A stretch of 64,000 nucleotides of DNA from Sphaerisporangium rhizosphaerae (GCF_042665155.1 NZ_JBHTCG010000022.1:79894-143893), one strand, 5' to 3'; shown: positions 23,208-34,573, counted from the first letter of the stretch. Numbers and translations are program-made. Notes: generated by a model not told the origin, from the letters alone.

Positions 23208-23648
23208 ATGAACGCAGGCGGCGTCTACGAGCCGGTCCAGGTGCATTTCGACGACCTGGACGCGATGGGGCTGTTGCACAACTCCCGCTACGCCTTGCTG
23301 GTCGAGCGGGCGATCACCGCCTACTGGCACCGGCTGGGCTGGGCACCCGACCCCGCCCGGTCGGCGTTCACGGACGTGTTCCTGGCCGTACGCGAGTTCA
23401 AGGTCACCTACAACGCGCCGATCTCCGGGGTGGGCGAGCCGTTGCTGCACTTCTGGATCGAGCGGATGGGACGCACCAGCGCGGTGTACGGCTTTCGCGT
23501 GCTGTCGCCCGATCGGGCCGTGGTGCACGCCGAGGGCTACCGCGCCAACGTCAACCTGGACCCGGCCACCCTGCGGCCGACGCCGATCAGCGACGAACTC
23601 CGTCTCGCCGCCGCACCGCTGATGCTCGCCGAGCCGGCGTCGTGCTGA
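23208..23648 (+). CDS. Acyl-CoA thioesterase, hot-dog fold (4HBT/YbgC-like)
   Basis: A 146-residue single hot-dog-fold protein. The motif FDDLDAMGLLHNSRYALLVERA (about 13-34) corresponds to the Y/F-x-D-x-D-x-x-G-x-x-x-N active-site helix of 4-hydroxybenzoyl-CoA thioesterase and YbgC/FadM relatives; the Asp at DLDAMG is the likely catalytic residue. FxVTYNAPI follows as the expected beta-strand. CACGGAGG precedes the ATG. It is coupled to the TetR gene. Substrate acyl chain unknown. Confidence 0.9.
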   Translation: MNAGGVYEPVQVHFDDLDAMGLLHNSRYALLVERAITAYWHRLGWAPDPARSAFTDVFLAVREFKVTYNAPISGVGEPLLHFWIERMGRTSAVYGFRVLSPDRAVVHAEGYRANVNLDPATLRPTPISDELRLAAAPLMLAEPASC

Positions 23649-23906
23649 GGCCGCCCCGCGTCGGCGTCCCGAGCCGCCGAGCCCGTCCTGCGCCCGCGCG
23701 ACGCTGAGGTCGCGCCGCGTCGGCGGACCGGCGGCGAATCTCCGCGGAGGACCGGCGACCGCCTCGGATGAACCCAGGACGAAAGCCTTGGTACGGCAGT
23801 CCTCTGTGAGGTGTGATCCGAAACGCGTTGCCACCATGAGCGCCGGCGCGCAGACTTTCGGTGTTCCGATGCTTCAATGCCCCGCTCGCCGGACAGGAGG
23901 GCGCCC

Positions 23907-25391
23907 GTGCGCCGGTCGGAGATCTCGGCCCCTTCCCAGGCACAGGGCGACGCCGACCGTCCCGCCCACGATCATTCCGGCGACGCGCTGCCGGCAGGCC
24001 CCTTCGCCGGGCGGGACATCAGCGGCCTCGGGCGCGACCTGCGCGAGGGGCGGGTGACGGCGGAAGGGCTCGTCCGGCTCACGCTCGACGCCGTCGCCGA
24101 GATCAACCCCGCGGTCAACGCGTTCGTCCACGTGGACCCCGCCGGGGCTCTGGCGGCGGCCCGCCGGGCGGACGCCGAACTCGCCGAGGGCATCGACCGG
24201 GGCCCCCTGCACGGGCTGCCGGTCGCGGTGAAGGACATCATCATGGTCGCCGGGCTGCCGGTGACCATGGGGTCGCGGCACTTCACCGGGCACGTGCCCG
24301 ATGAGGACGCGCGGTGCGTGGCCCACCTGCGCCGCGCGGGCGCGGTCATCATCGGCACGACGGTCACCCACCAGTTCGCCTACGGCCCCACGGGCGACCG
24401 CTCCGCCTCGGGCCCCGCGCGCAACCCGCACGATCGACGGCGGATGACGGGCGGCTCCAGCGGCGGCAGCGCCGCCGCCGTGGCGGCGGGCATCGTCCCA
24501 CTGGCCGTCGGCACCGACACCGGCGGCTCGGTCCGCATACCGGCGGCCCTGTGCGGGGTGGCCGGCTTCAAGCCCGCCTACGGGACGATCCCGGCGGACG
24601 GCGTCTTCCCCCTGTCACGCACCCTTGACCACGTCGGCCTGCTCGCCGCCACCCCCCGCGACTGCCTGATCGCCTATCGCACCCTCACCGCCGACGTCAC
24701 CCCGAACGCGGGCCCGCCGACCGGCGACACCAGAAACGCCGCACACCTAGCCAGCGCCCACCCGGCCGCCGCCCGGCCGCGCGCTGCCTGGCTCGACCCC
24801 GATGGCCTGTTCTCCTGCGATCCACGCGTGGCCGCCACGGTGCGTGCCTTCGTCGAGAGCGCCACCGGCCCGCTGGAGGAGGTGAGCCTCGCTCCCGACG
24901 TCGTACGCGACCTGGGTGAGGCGTACGTCGCGATCCAGAGCAGCGAGACGGCGGCCGTGCACGCCACCCGCCTGGCGCAGGCGCCCGACCTCTTCGACGC
25001 GGAAGTGCTCGAACGGCTCCGGGGCGCGACCGAGATGCCCGGTTGGAGGTACGTCCTGGCCATGGAGGCGCGTCCCCGGCTCGCCGAGGCCGTCGGCGCG
25101 CTGTTCGCCCGCCACGAGGTGCTGGCCCTGCCGACCGTACCCATCACCGCGCCGCCCATCGGCACACGCGAGGTCGAACTGCACGGCGCCCCGGCCGCCG
25201 TCCGAGCCGCCCTGCTCTCCTACACCAGCATGTGGAACGTGCTCGGCCTCCCGGCCCTCAGCATCCCCGCCGGCACCCTCGACGGCCTCCCCGTGGCCCT
25301 GCACCTCATCACCCGCCCCCTCCAAGAGGACTCCCTCTTCTCCCTCCTCGAAGACCCTCACGAGTTCCACCAGGCCCTCGATCTCACTTAA
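23907..25391 (+). CDS. Amidase signature family hydrolase
   Basis: A 494-residue amidase. The Ser-cisSer-Lys triad is clear: Lys109 in VAVKDII, cis-Ser184 in GGSSGGSAAA and nucleophile Ser208 in TDTGGSVRIP. The Gly-Ser-rich core is complete and the length normal. I choose the GTG at 23907, because AGGAGGG lies five bases upstream, over an ATG at 23877 without a ribosome site. The genuine substrate is unclear; the family includes aliphatic amidases, indoleacetamide hydrolases and GatA-like enzymes, but no gatB/gatC is adjacent, so it is not the tRNA amidotransferase subunit. Confidence 0.92.
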   Translation: MRRSEISAPSQAQGDADRPAHDHSGDALPAGPFAGRDISGLGRDLREGRVTAEGLVRLTLDAVAEINPAVNAFVHVDPAGALAAARRADAELAEGIDRGPLHGLPVAVKDIIMVAGLPVTMGSRHFTGHVPDEDARCVAHLRRAGAVIIGTTVTHQFAYGPTGDRSASGPARNPHDRRRMTGGSSGGSAAAVAAGIVPLAVGTDTGGSVRIPAALCGVAGFKPAYGTIPADGVFPLSRTLDHVGLLAATPRDCLIAYRTLTADVTPNAGPPTGDTRNAAHLASAHPAAARPRAAWLDPDGLFSCDPRVAATVRAFVESATGPLEEVSLAPDVVRDLGEAYVAIQSSETAAVHATRLAQAPDLFDAEVLERLRGATEMPGWRYVLAMEARPRLAEAVGALFARHEVLALPTVPITAPPIGTREVELHGAPAAVRAALLSYTSMWNVLGLPALSIPAGTLDGLPVALHLITRPLQEDSLFSLLEDPHEFHQALDLT

Positions 25392-25555
25392 AGCATGGGA
25401 CGAAGACAACGAGATCCACGCAACACGCCACAAGGTGAGTGCACTGGAGATCGAACAGGTACTGAGGAATTCCCCTGTTCACCGTCGCAACAAGCGACAG
25501 GAGGCAGGAGGCAGGAGGACGGCAGGAAGGTCACAACGGACGCAGACTGTGCCTT

Positions 25556-26344
25556 ATGACAGATGACGCCACCCGTGTCCTTCTCGATCGGTTCCTCGGC
25601 GCCGTACGACCGTCTCTGCCGTTGGTCGCGTTATGGGCGCACGGGTCGCTGGGGGGCGGTGACTACCAGCCCGGGCGCAGCGACCTGGACTTGATCGCCG
25701 TCGTCGCCCGGCCGTGCACGGCGGAGGAGGAAAGGGCTGTCGAGGACGCGCATGAGCGCCTGGAGAGAGACATGCCCCTCGCCGCGAAGCTGCACTGCAG
25801 CTATGTCGCCGTCCCTGAGGCGGCCGATCCGGGGCAGGACCATCTCACCTGGGCTCACCAGGAACTGTTCCGCCGCCCCGTCACGCCGGTGACCAGGCGC
25901 GAGCTGCACGAGTTCGGGCTGGTCATCCACGGTCTCACGCCCGCGTCGGTCCTGCCGCCGGTGACCGACGAGGAGCTTAAAGGCTTCGTCGCCGGCGACC
26001 TGGCGGGCTACTGGCGTCCGTCCCTGGAGTTCCCCGAGGAGTACCAGGAGGACATCTGGATCGACCTCAGCCTGCTGACCCTGGCCAGAGCGACAGTGAC
26101 CCTGCGGGAGGGGCGCCTGATCACCAAACGTGAGGCCCTGGACGTGCTCACCCGGCTCGGCGCCCCGGCCGAGGTCGTCGACGACATCAGGCGACGCCGC
26201 TACGAGACGCCCACGCCCGCCCCGGCCTCCCCGGAATGGCGCACCCGCCGTGCCGCACTGACCCTCGACTACCTCGCCCCCGCCATCGACCGCACGGTGT
26301 CCGCACACGATTCCCGGCGCGGCCGTCCCCAGCATGAGCGGTAG
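25556..26344 (+). CDS. Nucleotidyltransferase-domain protein (aminoglycoside adenylyltransferase-like)
   Basis: A 262-residue protein with the polymerase-beta-type nucleotidyltransferase signature: WAHGSLGGGD (Gly30-Ser31) followed by RSDLDLIAVV (Asp43, Asp45), the metal-binding acidic pair. The helical C-terminal part (WIDLSLLTLARATVTLREG...ITKREALDVL) resembles the DUF4111 domain of AadA-type enzymes. It could adenylylate a small molecule; antibiotic resistance is possible but unproven. No good ribosome site is visible right before the ATG; a GGCAGGAGGCAGGAGG tract lies about 30-60 bp upstream. Confidence 0.8.
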   Translation: MTDDATRVLLDRFLGAVRPSLPLVALWAHGSLGGGDYQPGRSDLDLIAVVARPCTAEEERAVEDAHERLERDMPLAAKLHCSYVAVPEAADPGQDHLTWAHQELFRRPVTPVTRRELHEFGLVIHGLTPASVLPPVTDEELKGFVAGDLAGYWRPSLEFPEEYQEDIWIDLSLLTLARATVTLREGRLITKREALDVLTRLGAPAEVVDDIRRRRYETPTPAPASPEWRTRRAALTLDYLAPAIDRTVSAHDSRRGRPQHER

Positions 26345-26437
26345 AGGCGTACCACGGCGCCTTCGGTAGGGAACTCGAGGGGCGGAGCCTCTCGATGGCG
26401 GCGGAGCCGCCTGGAAAACACAGCCCGAGCCGGAGCG

Positions 26438-26475
26438 CCCCCCGGGCGCGGAGGTGAGGGCCTTTGCCCGGGGGG
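26438..26475. terminator. Bidirectional terminator (nucleotidyltransferase / sdhB)
   Basis: A perfect 10-bp inverted repeat CCCCCCGGGC (26438-26447) and GCCCGGGGGG (26466-26475) with an 18-base loop, ending ten bases from the sdhB stop and about 95 bp after the nucleotidyltransferase stop, where the two genes converge. Confidence 0.65.
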
Positions 26476-26485
26476 TGGAGGGTGG

Positions 26486-27223
26486 TTACTTGGCGGCTTT
26501 GAGGTAGTCGCGGTTCATTTGGGCGATGGCGTCGAGGGAGATGCCCTTGGGGCAGACCGCGGTGCATTCGCCGGTGTTGGTGCAGCCGCCGAAGCCTTCG
26601 AGGTCCATCTGGTCGACCATCGCCACGACGCGGGAGTCGCGTTCCGGCTGCCCCTGCGGGAGCAGGCCGAGGTGGGTGATCTTGGCCGCGGTGAACAGCG
26701 AGGCCGAGCCGTTGGGGCAGGCGGCCACGCAGGCGCCGCAGCCGATGCAGGTGGCGGCGTCGAAGGCCGAGTCGGCGTCGTCCTTCTTCACCGGGACGCT
26801 GTGCGCGTCCGGCGCCGAGCCCGCGGGCACGGAGATGAAGCCGCCGGCCTGGATGATGCGGTCGAAGGAGCTCCGGTCGACGACCAGGTCCTTGACCACG
26901 GGGAACGGCGCGGCGCGCCACGGCTCGATGGTGACGGTGGCGCCGTCCTCGAAGTGGCGCATGTGGAGCTGGCAGGTGGTCGTGGCGCGCTGCTCGCCGT
27001 GGGCGACGCCGTTGATGACCATGCCGCACATGCCGCAGATGCCTTCGCGGCAGTCGTGGTCGAACGCGACGGGGTCCTCGCCTTCGAGGATGAGCCGCTC
27101 GTTGAGGACGTCCAGCATCTCCAGGAAGGACATGTCCGGCGACACGTCTGTGACCTGATAAGTCACCATCCGTCCGCTGTCGGCGGGGCCATTCTGCCGC
27201 CAGACCTTCAGGGTGAGGTTCAT
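26486..27223 (-). CDS. sdhB: Succinate dehydrogenase iron-sulfur subunit (b558-type complex)
   Basis: A 245-residue electron-transfer subunit of the first succinate dehydrogenase. The N-terminal ferredoxin domain carries the [2Fe-2S] ligands in DCREGICGMC and a later TTC. The C-terminal domain has CIGCGACVAAC and CTNTGECTAVC for the [4Fe-4S] and [3Fe-4S] clusters. Length and motifs match SdhB of the Corynebacterium/Bacteroides sdhCAB class. Last gene of a three-gene minus-strand operon (sdhC-sdhA-sdhB), 55 bp after sdhA, and closed by a hairpin. Confidence 0.95.
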   Translation of the reverse strand: MNLTLKVWRQNGPADSGRMVTYQVTDVSPDMSFLEMLDVLNERLILEGEDPVAFDHDCREGICGMCGMVINGVAHGEQRATTTCQLHMRHFEDGATVTIEPWRAAPFPVVKDLVVDRSSFDRIIQAGGFISVPAGSAPDAHSVPVKKDDADSAFDAATCIGCGACVAACPNGSASLFTAAKITHLGLLPQGQPERDSRVVAMVDQMDLEGFGGCTNTGECTAVCPKGISLDAIAQMNRDYLKAAK

Positions 27224-27278
27224 GGTTCCGCTTACCGTTCCTCGGTCGCAGGGCGGGGCTCAGGACGCGTGACCGCGC

Positions 27279-29200
<1,922 letters not shown>

Positions 29201-29204
<4 letters not shown>

Positions 29205-29977
29205 TTGACTGCTCCGATCGTCACGGCGATGGGGACGGCGAGGAAGCCGAGGACCAGCACGGCGGCGAGCACGGCCGCGCCGGCGTTCAGCAGGTGCCGG
29301 CTGCGTCCGCCGGCCAGGCCCAGGGTCTGGAAGGCGCTCCACAGGCCGTGGCGCAGGTGCAGCCCGATCATGATCAGGGCGACGACGTAGAAGGCGGTCA
29401 CCCACCAGCGCGAGGGGTCGAAGCCCGCGATCACGCGGTCGTACGGGGTGGCGGCGAAGCCCTTGGGGTTGACCACGCCGAAGGTCAGGTCGAGCAGGTG
29501 CCAGACGACGAACAGCACGATGATGACGCCGCCGTAGCGCATGGTGCGCACGACGTAGCCGCCGGCCTGCGACTTCCGCTTCGCCGCGTACTTGACCGGC
29601 CGCGCCTTGGCCGCGCGGCGGGCCAGCGAGACCGCCGCCCACATGTGCAGCACGACGGCGGCGGCGAGCACGATCTCGGTGAGGGTCAGCACGGTGCGGG
29701 CCGGCAGGGCCGGCTCGCCGACGGTGCGCAGCCACTCGGCGTAGGAGTTGAAGGTGTCCCTGCCGAGGAACAGCTTGGCGTTGCCGATCATGTGACCGAT
29801 GAGGAAGAGCACCAGCACGGCGCCGCTGACGGCCATGACGGCCTTCTTGCCGTTGGACGAGCGCAGGAAGCCGTGCCGCCGCCCGTGGCGCGCGCCGGGG
29901 CGCTTGGAGGACCTGGGGGGCGAGGTGCGCGGCGTCACCACAGCGGTGGCGGCGCCTCGGTCTATCGTCGATGTCAC
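29201..29977 (-). CDS. sdhC: Succinate dehydrogenase cytochrome b558 subunit
   Basis: A 258-residue membrane anchor with five hydrophobic helices. Candidate haem and quinone-site histidines are His62 (IGHMIGN), His111 (VLHMWAA), His160 (VVWHLLD) and His207/His210 (GLHLRHGLW), the pattern of di-haem type-B anchors. The first ~45 residues are Arg/Ser/Pro-rich and cytoplasmic. First gene of the sdhCAB operon and divergent from the LysR gene. It should pass electrons to menaquinone. It is unrelated to the anchor of the second complex at 34707. Confidence 0.93.
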
Positions 29978-30003
29978 GTCTTCCGACGGTAGAGATCGGG
30001 CGT

Positions 30004-30047
30004 CCAGGCGTCCAAGTCATGAAACGCCTGGTCTCCATAGCCAGGCG
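30004..30047. promoter_or_regulatory. Inverted repeat in the sdhC-lysR intergenic region
   Basis: CGCCTGG (30025-30031) and CCAGGCG (30041-30047) form a perfect 7-bp inverted repeat with a 9-bp spacer, and a further CCAGGCG lies at 30004-30010. The position, just upstream of sdhC and about 120 bp before the divergent LysR gene, is right for a LysR-type operator. Confidence 0.5.
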
Positions 30048-30165
30048 CTATCCCCCATGGCTCGCCGGGCACAGCGCGTCCGGGCGTCCGGCGCCGATGC
30101 GAGCAATCTCACAGCTGACGGGCCGACCTGGGAGATGCCGGAGCCGTCCCCGTACGCTGTGAGAC

Positions 30166-31104
30166 GTGCAGCTACAGCAACTCGCGTCATTCGTGGCTGT
30201 GGCCGAGACCTCGCACTTCACGCACGCGGCGGAGCGCATGCGCCTCGCCCAGCCCTCCCTCAGCAAGCAGATCAAGTCTCTGGAGGCCGAACTCGGGGCC
30301 GCCCTGTTCAGCCGCGCCCGGGGCAACGTGACGCTGACCCCGGCCGGCGAGGCGCTGCTGCCCCTGGCCCGCCGCATGCTGGCCGACGCCGACACCGCCC
30401 GCCGCGAGGTCGCCGAACTGGCCGGGCTGCGCCGCGGCCGGGTGCGCCTGGGGGCGACCCCGTCCCTGTGCGCCGGGCTGCTGGCCGACGCGCTGGCCCG
30501 TTTCCACGGCGACTATCCCGGCATCGACCTGCTGGTGGAGGAGGGCGGCTCGCGCGACCTGGTCCGCGACCTCGCCCGGGGCCAGCTCGACCTCGCGCTG
30601 ATCATCCTGCCGCTGCAGAGCAGCGACCCGTCCCTGGTGACGCAGGAGATCCTCAAGGAGAACCTCGTCGTCGCCTCTCCGTCCGGCTCCACGGGCCGCA
30701 GGGCCTACGTCCGCATCGAGGAGCTGCGCGGCCGTCCGCTGGTGATGTTCCGGCGCGGCTACGACCTTCGCGAGGCGACCCTGAACGCCTGCCGCCAGGC
30801 GGGGTTCGAGCCGCGGTTCGCCGTCGAGGGCGGCGAGATGGACGCCGTGCTGCGCTTCGTGGAGGCCGGGCTGGGCGTCGCCGTGGTGCCTTCGATGGTG
30901 CTGGACGGGCGTCCGGGCCTGGCCGGCACCCCGCTCGCGCCGCCGGGGCTCGGCCGCACGATAGCGCTCGCTCACCGCAAAGACGTCGAACCGACCCGGG
31001 CGGCTCAGGCCTTCCGCGCTACGCTGCTCTCTTATCTGTCGCAAGCCGCGGAGGAGGGGTCGCTGCCGCAGGGTGTGGTGCTCGCCGAGCTGCCGGCCGT
31101 GTAA
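30166..31104 (+). CDS. LysR family transcriptional regulator
   Basis: A 312-residue regulator. It has an N-terminal winged HTH at about 1-60 (LQQLASFVAVAETSHFTHAAERMRLAQPSLSKQI) and a periplasmic-binding-protein-like effector domain at about 90-295. The GTG at 30166 gives the canonical start one residue before the conserved LQQL motif. Divergent from sdhCAB with a shared 188-bp region containing an inverted repeat, so a role in controlling that succinate dehydrogenase is likely but inferred. Effector unknown. Confidence 0.92.
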   Translation: MQLQQLASFVAVAETSHFTHAAERMRLAQPSLSKQIKSLEAELGAALFSRARGNVTLTPAGEALLPLARRMLADADTARREVAELAGLRRGRVRLGATPSLCAGLLADALARFHGDYPGIDLLVEEGGSRDLVRDLARGQLDLALIILPLQSSDPSLVTQEILKENLVVASPSGSTGRRAYVRIEELRGRPLVMFRRGYDLREATLNACRQAGFEPRFAVEGGEMDAVLRFVEAGLGVAVVPSMVLDGRPGLAGTPLAPPGLGRTIALAHRKDVEPTRAAQAFRATLLSYLSQAAEEGSLPQGVVLAELPAV

Positions 31105-31256
31105 CGCGTGGGGGTTACAGATCGGTACGTGCACGGCGTTTCATTTCCTATTCGGACCCCCAAGTCAGGGTTTTTCACTTCCATGCGTCAGAACGACTTT
31201 CGCTATATGGTGCAGGGCAACAGGCAAGGTCAGTCATCACGTCACAAGAGGAAGCA

Positions 31257-32456
31257 GTGACCGCGCTCTCGCCCGGCACACCGGCGGCGCCCCACGAGAT
31301 GCAGACGATCCTCCTCATCGAGGACGACGCGGGAGACGCGTTCCTCGTCGAGGAGCTGCTCGCCGGTGCGGCGACGCCTCCTAAGATCATTTGGGCGCGC
31401 AGCCTCGCCGAGAGCCGCGACCGGCTCACCGACGAGGTCCAGTGCGTGGTGGTCGACCTGTCGCTGCCCGACGCCACCGGCCTCGAGGCCCTGCGCCAGG
31501 TGATCACGATGGCGCCGGACACCGCCGTGCTGGTGCTCACCGGGCTCAACGACGCCCACGTCGGCGTCGAGGCCGTCGCCGTGGGCGCGCAGGACTACCT
31601 GGTCAAGCAGGACGTCGACGAGCGCCTGCTGGCCCGCGCCATCAGCTACGCCATCGAGCGCAAGCGCGCCGACCTCGCCCAGCGCAAGCTCGCCGACGCC
31701 CAGCACCTCAGCCGCGAGAACGCCCGCCTGGAGCACGGCCTGCTGCCCGTCCCCATGCTCAAGCCCGAGCTGGCGCGTGACGGGCTGCAACACCAGGCCC
31801 GCTACCTGCCCGGACGCCGCCAGGCCCTGCTGGCGGGCGACTTCTGGGACACCGTCCAGACCCCCGACGGGGCGGTGCACGTGGTCATCGGAGACGTCTG
31901 CGGCCACGGCCCGGACGAGGCGGCGCTCGGCGTCGCGCTGCGCATCGCCTGGCGCACGCTCGTGCTGGCCGGCCACACGGGCACCGAGTTGCTGACGACC
32001 CTGGAAGCCGTCCTGCGCAACGAACGCAAGTCCCCTGAGATCTTCACCACCATGTGCACGGTCACCATCGACCCCGGCCTGCGCACCGCCAAGCTCCACG
32101 TCGTCGGGCACCCGCCCCCCGTGTGGGTGCGCGGCGGGGTCGACGGCGGCGTCCTCGACGTCGTGCCCGACACGCCCTCCGGTCCTCCGCTCGGCATCTT
32201 CACCGACGTCGACTGGGCCACGATCGACCTCGACCTCGGCGACGACTGGTCGATGCTGCTCTACACCGACGGCCTGATCGAGGCGACGGTGGGCGGCGGG
32301 CCCGACCTGCTCGGCACCGAGGGGCTCATCCGCCTCATCCGCGAGCAGGGCGAGATCGACCTCGACCGCATCATCACCTCGGTCCAGGAGATGCACAGGG
32401 ACGCGCTCAGCGACGATCTGGCCGCCGTGCTGGTCGGCCGCAGGCCCCCGCCATGA
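31257..32456 (+). CDS. Response regulator with SpoIIE-type PP2C phosphatase output
   Basis: A 399-residue two-domain protein. The receiver domain (about 16-130) has acidic residues in LIEDDAGDAF and phospho-acceptor Asp67 (VVDLSLPD). A coiled segment follows, then a PP2C/SpoIIE phosphatase (about 190-395) with LAGDFWDT, GDVCGHG, YTDGLIEA and DDLAAV metal-binding motifs. Such proteins dephosphorylate anti-sigma-factor antagonists. The GTG at 31257 follows AGAGGAAG. It overlaps the histidine kinase gene by four bases (ATGA), making a signalling operon. No anti-sigma partner is in the window. Confidence 0.92.
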   Translation: MTALSPGTPAAPHEMQTILLIEDDAGDAFLVEELLAGAATPPKIIWARSLAESRDRLTDEVQCVVVDLSLPDATGLEALRQVITMAPDTAVLVLTGLNDAHVGVEAVAVGAQDYLVKQDVDERLLARAISYAIERKRADLAQRKLADAQHLSRENARLEHGLLPVPMLKPELARDGLQHQARYLPGRRQALLAGDFWDTVQTPDGAVHVVIGDVCGHGPDEAALGVALRIAWRTLVLAGHTGTELLTTLEAVLRNERKSPEIFTTMCTVTIDPGLRTAKLHVVGHPPPVWVRGGVDGGVLDVVPDTPSGPPLGIFTDVDWATIDLDLGDDWSMLLYTDGLIEATVGGGPDLLGTEGLIRLIREQGEIDLDRIITSVQEMHRDALSDDLAAVLVGRRPPP

Positions 32457-34030
32457 CCGACCTGGCGCCCCTCCCCGCCCCCGCGCCGCCGAGCGGGGTC
32501 GGGCGCCTGCCCCTCGGGCGGTGGTTCGCCATCACCGGGATGCTCGTGGCGCTGGCCTTCGCCCTCGGGTCCGCCGTCACGGTCATGACCGTCGAGCGCC
32601 TGCGGGTCGCCCGCGTGTCGGTCGTCGACGTGATCGACCCGGCCGTCCTGCACACCCTGGAGATCTCCACCGCCCTGTCGACGCAGGAGAGCTCCATCCG
32701 CGCCTTCGGGCGCACGAACGAAGAGCAGTACCTGCGCGACTACCGGCAGGGTCTGCAGGCCGAGGCGGCCGCCACCGCCCGGCTCTCCGCCCTGGTGACC
32801 CGCATGGCCGACCCGGCCGTCCGCGCCGGCTTCGACCGGCTCACCGTCGCCTCGGCCGCGTGGCGGCGCGACTACGCCGACGTCGTCATCGCCAAGGTGC
32901 CCACGCTGAAGACCGGCACCGCGACCACCTACGCCGCGGTCAACACCCTGCGCTTCGGCGCCGTGCGCGCGGCCCTGTCGGCGCAGCAGGACCGTCTCGG
33001 CGACCTGCACGACGTCGGCAGCGCGCGCATCGAGGCGGGCTGGAAGACCTTCTACCTCGTGCTGCTCGTGATGGGCCTCGTGTTCGTCGGCGCGGCGGTG
33101 GCCTTTACGCTCATCGTCAGGTACATCGTGCTGCGGCCGATCTCCCAGCTCACCCACCAGGTGCGGGCGGTGGCGCAGGGCGACTTCGAGCACCAGCTCC
33201 AGGTGCGCCGGCCGGCCGAGCTGGCCGAGTTGTCGGGCCGCGTGGACGCCATGCGCGGGCGCATGCTGCGCGAGTGGCGCCGCGCCGCCGAGGCCCAGCG
33301 GCTGCTGTCGGACCAGGCGGCCGAGTTGCGCCGCTCCAACGCCGAGCTGGAGCAGTTCGCCTACGTGGCCAGCCACGACCTGCAGGAACCGCTGCGCAAG
33401 GTGGCGAGCTTCACCCAGATGCTGGAGCAGCGGTACGGTGACCAGCTCGACGAGCGGGCCAAGCAGTACGTCACCTTCGCCGTCGACGGCGCCAAGCGTA
33501 TGCAACTCCTCATCAATGATCTGCTGAACCTTTCCCGTGTGGGCCGGGTGGGCGGCGTGAAGGCCCCGACGGACATGGAGAAGGTGCTGGACACCGCCGT
33601 GGGCAACGTCTCGGCGAAGATCGAGGACACCGACGCCGTCGTCTCGCACGACCCGATGCCCACGGTGTTCGGGGACCGCGTGCTGCTCGCCCAGCTCCTG
33701 CAGAACCTCATCGGCAATGCCTTGAAGTTCCGTTCGGAACGGACGCCGCACATCCACATCTCCGCCCGGCAGGAGGGCGACATGTGGGAGTTCGCCTGCG
33801 CGGACAACGGCATAGGCATCGACAGCAAGTACGCTGATCGGATCTTCCTGATATTTCAGCGCTTGCACCCACGGGACGTATATCCCGGAACCGGCATCGG
33901 CCTGGCTCTGTGCAGGAAGATCGTCGAGTACCACGGCGGCAAGATCTGGCTGGACGAGCCAGACCCCGGCAACCCGGGCACCACGTTCCGCTGGACCCTG
34001 CCCGCGATCACTGGAGATCAGCATGGATGA
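32453..34030 (+). CDS. Membrane sensor histidine kinase (CHASE3-HAMP-HisKA)
   Basis: A 525-residue kinase. The first helix is about 24-46, an extracytoplasmic helical sensor region (about 47-200) resembles CHASE3, and the second helix is about 203-225. HAMP follows (LRPISQLTHQVRAVAQGDF), then a coiled coil, HisKA with phospho-acceptor His308 (ASHDLQEPLRK), and an ATPase domain with NLIGNALKF, DNGIGID and GTGIGLALC. Overlaps both neighbours (4 bp upstream, 8 bp downstream), so the three proteins are produced together. It should phosphorylate the downstream single-domain regulator and perhaps the phosphatase's receiver domain. Confidence 0.94.
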   Translation: MTDLAPLPAPAPPSGVGRLPLGRWFAITGMLVALAFALGSAVTVMTVERLRVARVSVVDVIDPAVLHTLEISTALSTQESSIRAFGRTNEEQYLRDYRQGLQAEAAATARLSALVTRMADPAVRAGFDRLTVASAAWRRDYADVVIAKVPTLKTGTATTYAAVNTLRFGAVRAALSAQQDRLGDLHDVGSARIEAGWKTFYLVLLVMGLVFVGAAVAFTLIVRYIVLRPISQLTHQVRAVAQGDFEHQLQVRRPAELAELSGRVDAMRGRMLREWRRAAEAQRLLSDQAAELRRSNAELEQFAYVASHDLQEPLRKVASFTQMLEQRYGDQLDERAKQYVTFAVDGAKRMQLLINDLLNLSRVGRVGGVKAPTDMEKVLDTAVGNVSAKIEDTDAVVSHDPMPTVFGDRVLLAQLLQNLIGNALKFRSERTPHIHISARQEGDMWEFACADNGIGIDSKYADRIFLIFQRLHPRDVYPGTGIGLALCRKIVEYHGGKIWLDEPDPGNPGTTFRWTLPAITGDQHG

Positions 34031-34472
34031 CTACCGCTTCATCGACGTCCTGCTCGTCGAGGACGACCCTGGAGACGTCCTGCTGACCAAGGAGGCGTTC
34101 GAGCACAACAAGGTGCAGAACAAGCTGCACGTCGTCAGCGACGGCGAGCAGGCCATGGCCTTCCTGCGCCAGGAGGACCCCTACTTCGACGCGCCGCGGC
34201 CCGACCTGATCCTCCTCGACCTCAACCTGCCCCGTAAGGACGGCAGAGAGGTGCTGGAGGACATCAAGGCCGACGCCGCCCTGCGGAGCATCCCCGTGGT
34301 GGTGCTCACGACCTCCGAGGCCGAGGAGGACATCCTGCGCAGTTACCACCTGCACGCCAACGCCTACGTGGCCAAGCCGGTCGACTTCGACCAGTTCATC
34401 AAAGTGGTCCGTCAGATCGACGATTTCTTCGTGACGGTCGTGAAACTGCCAAAGAACGGTCAACGTCTGTAG
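34023..34472 (+). CDS. Single-domain response regulator (Rcp1-like)
   Basis: A 149-residue receiver without an output domain. Acidic pocket residues are in LLVEDDPGD, phospho-acceptor Asp66 is in LILLDLNLPR, and the switch Thr and Lys are in VVLTTSEAE and YVAKPVD. The length and the NLPRKDGREVLEDIKAD stretch match the Rcp1 family that partners phytochrome-like or CHASE-type kinases. It starts inside the kinase gene (8-bp overlap). Likely relays phosphate or binds the phosphatase; the target is unknown. Confidence 0.93.
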   Translation: MDDYRFIDVLLVEDDPGDVLLTKEAFEHNKVQNKLHVVSDGEQAMAFLRQEDPYFDAPRPDLILLDLNLPRKDGREVLEDIKADAALRSIPVVVLTTSEAEEDILRSYHLHANAYVAKPVDFDQFIKVVRQIDDFFVTVVKLPKNGQRL

Positions 34473-34476
34473 GCCC

Positions 34477-34573
34477 TGACACGGGGGTGACAGGGACGTG
34501 ACAGGAATCACACGAGGTCGGCCGAAAAAGTGAGTGACCCTTCTCACACGCGGGGTACCCAGGGTCGTAACGT
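34477..34573 (+). promoter_or_regulatory. Promoter region of second sdh operon: 11-bp direct repeats and CRP-like box
   Basis: Three TGACA direct repeats start at 34477, 34488 and 34499, exactly one helical turn apart. Downstream, AGTGA-N6-TCACA at 34533-34548 is one base from the CRP/FNR-family consensus TGTGA-N6-TCACA. A possible -10 is TAACGT (34568-34573). The whole lies between the response-regulator stop and the ATG at 34707. Confidence 0.5.
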
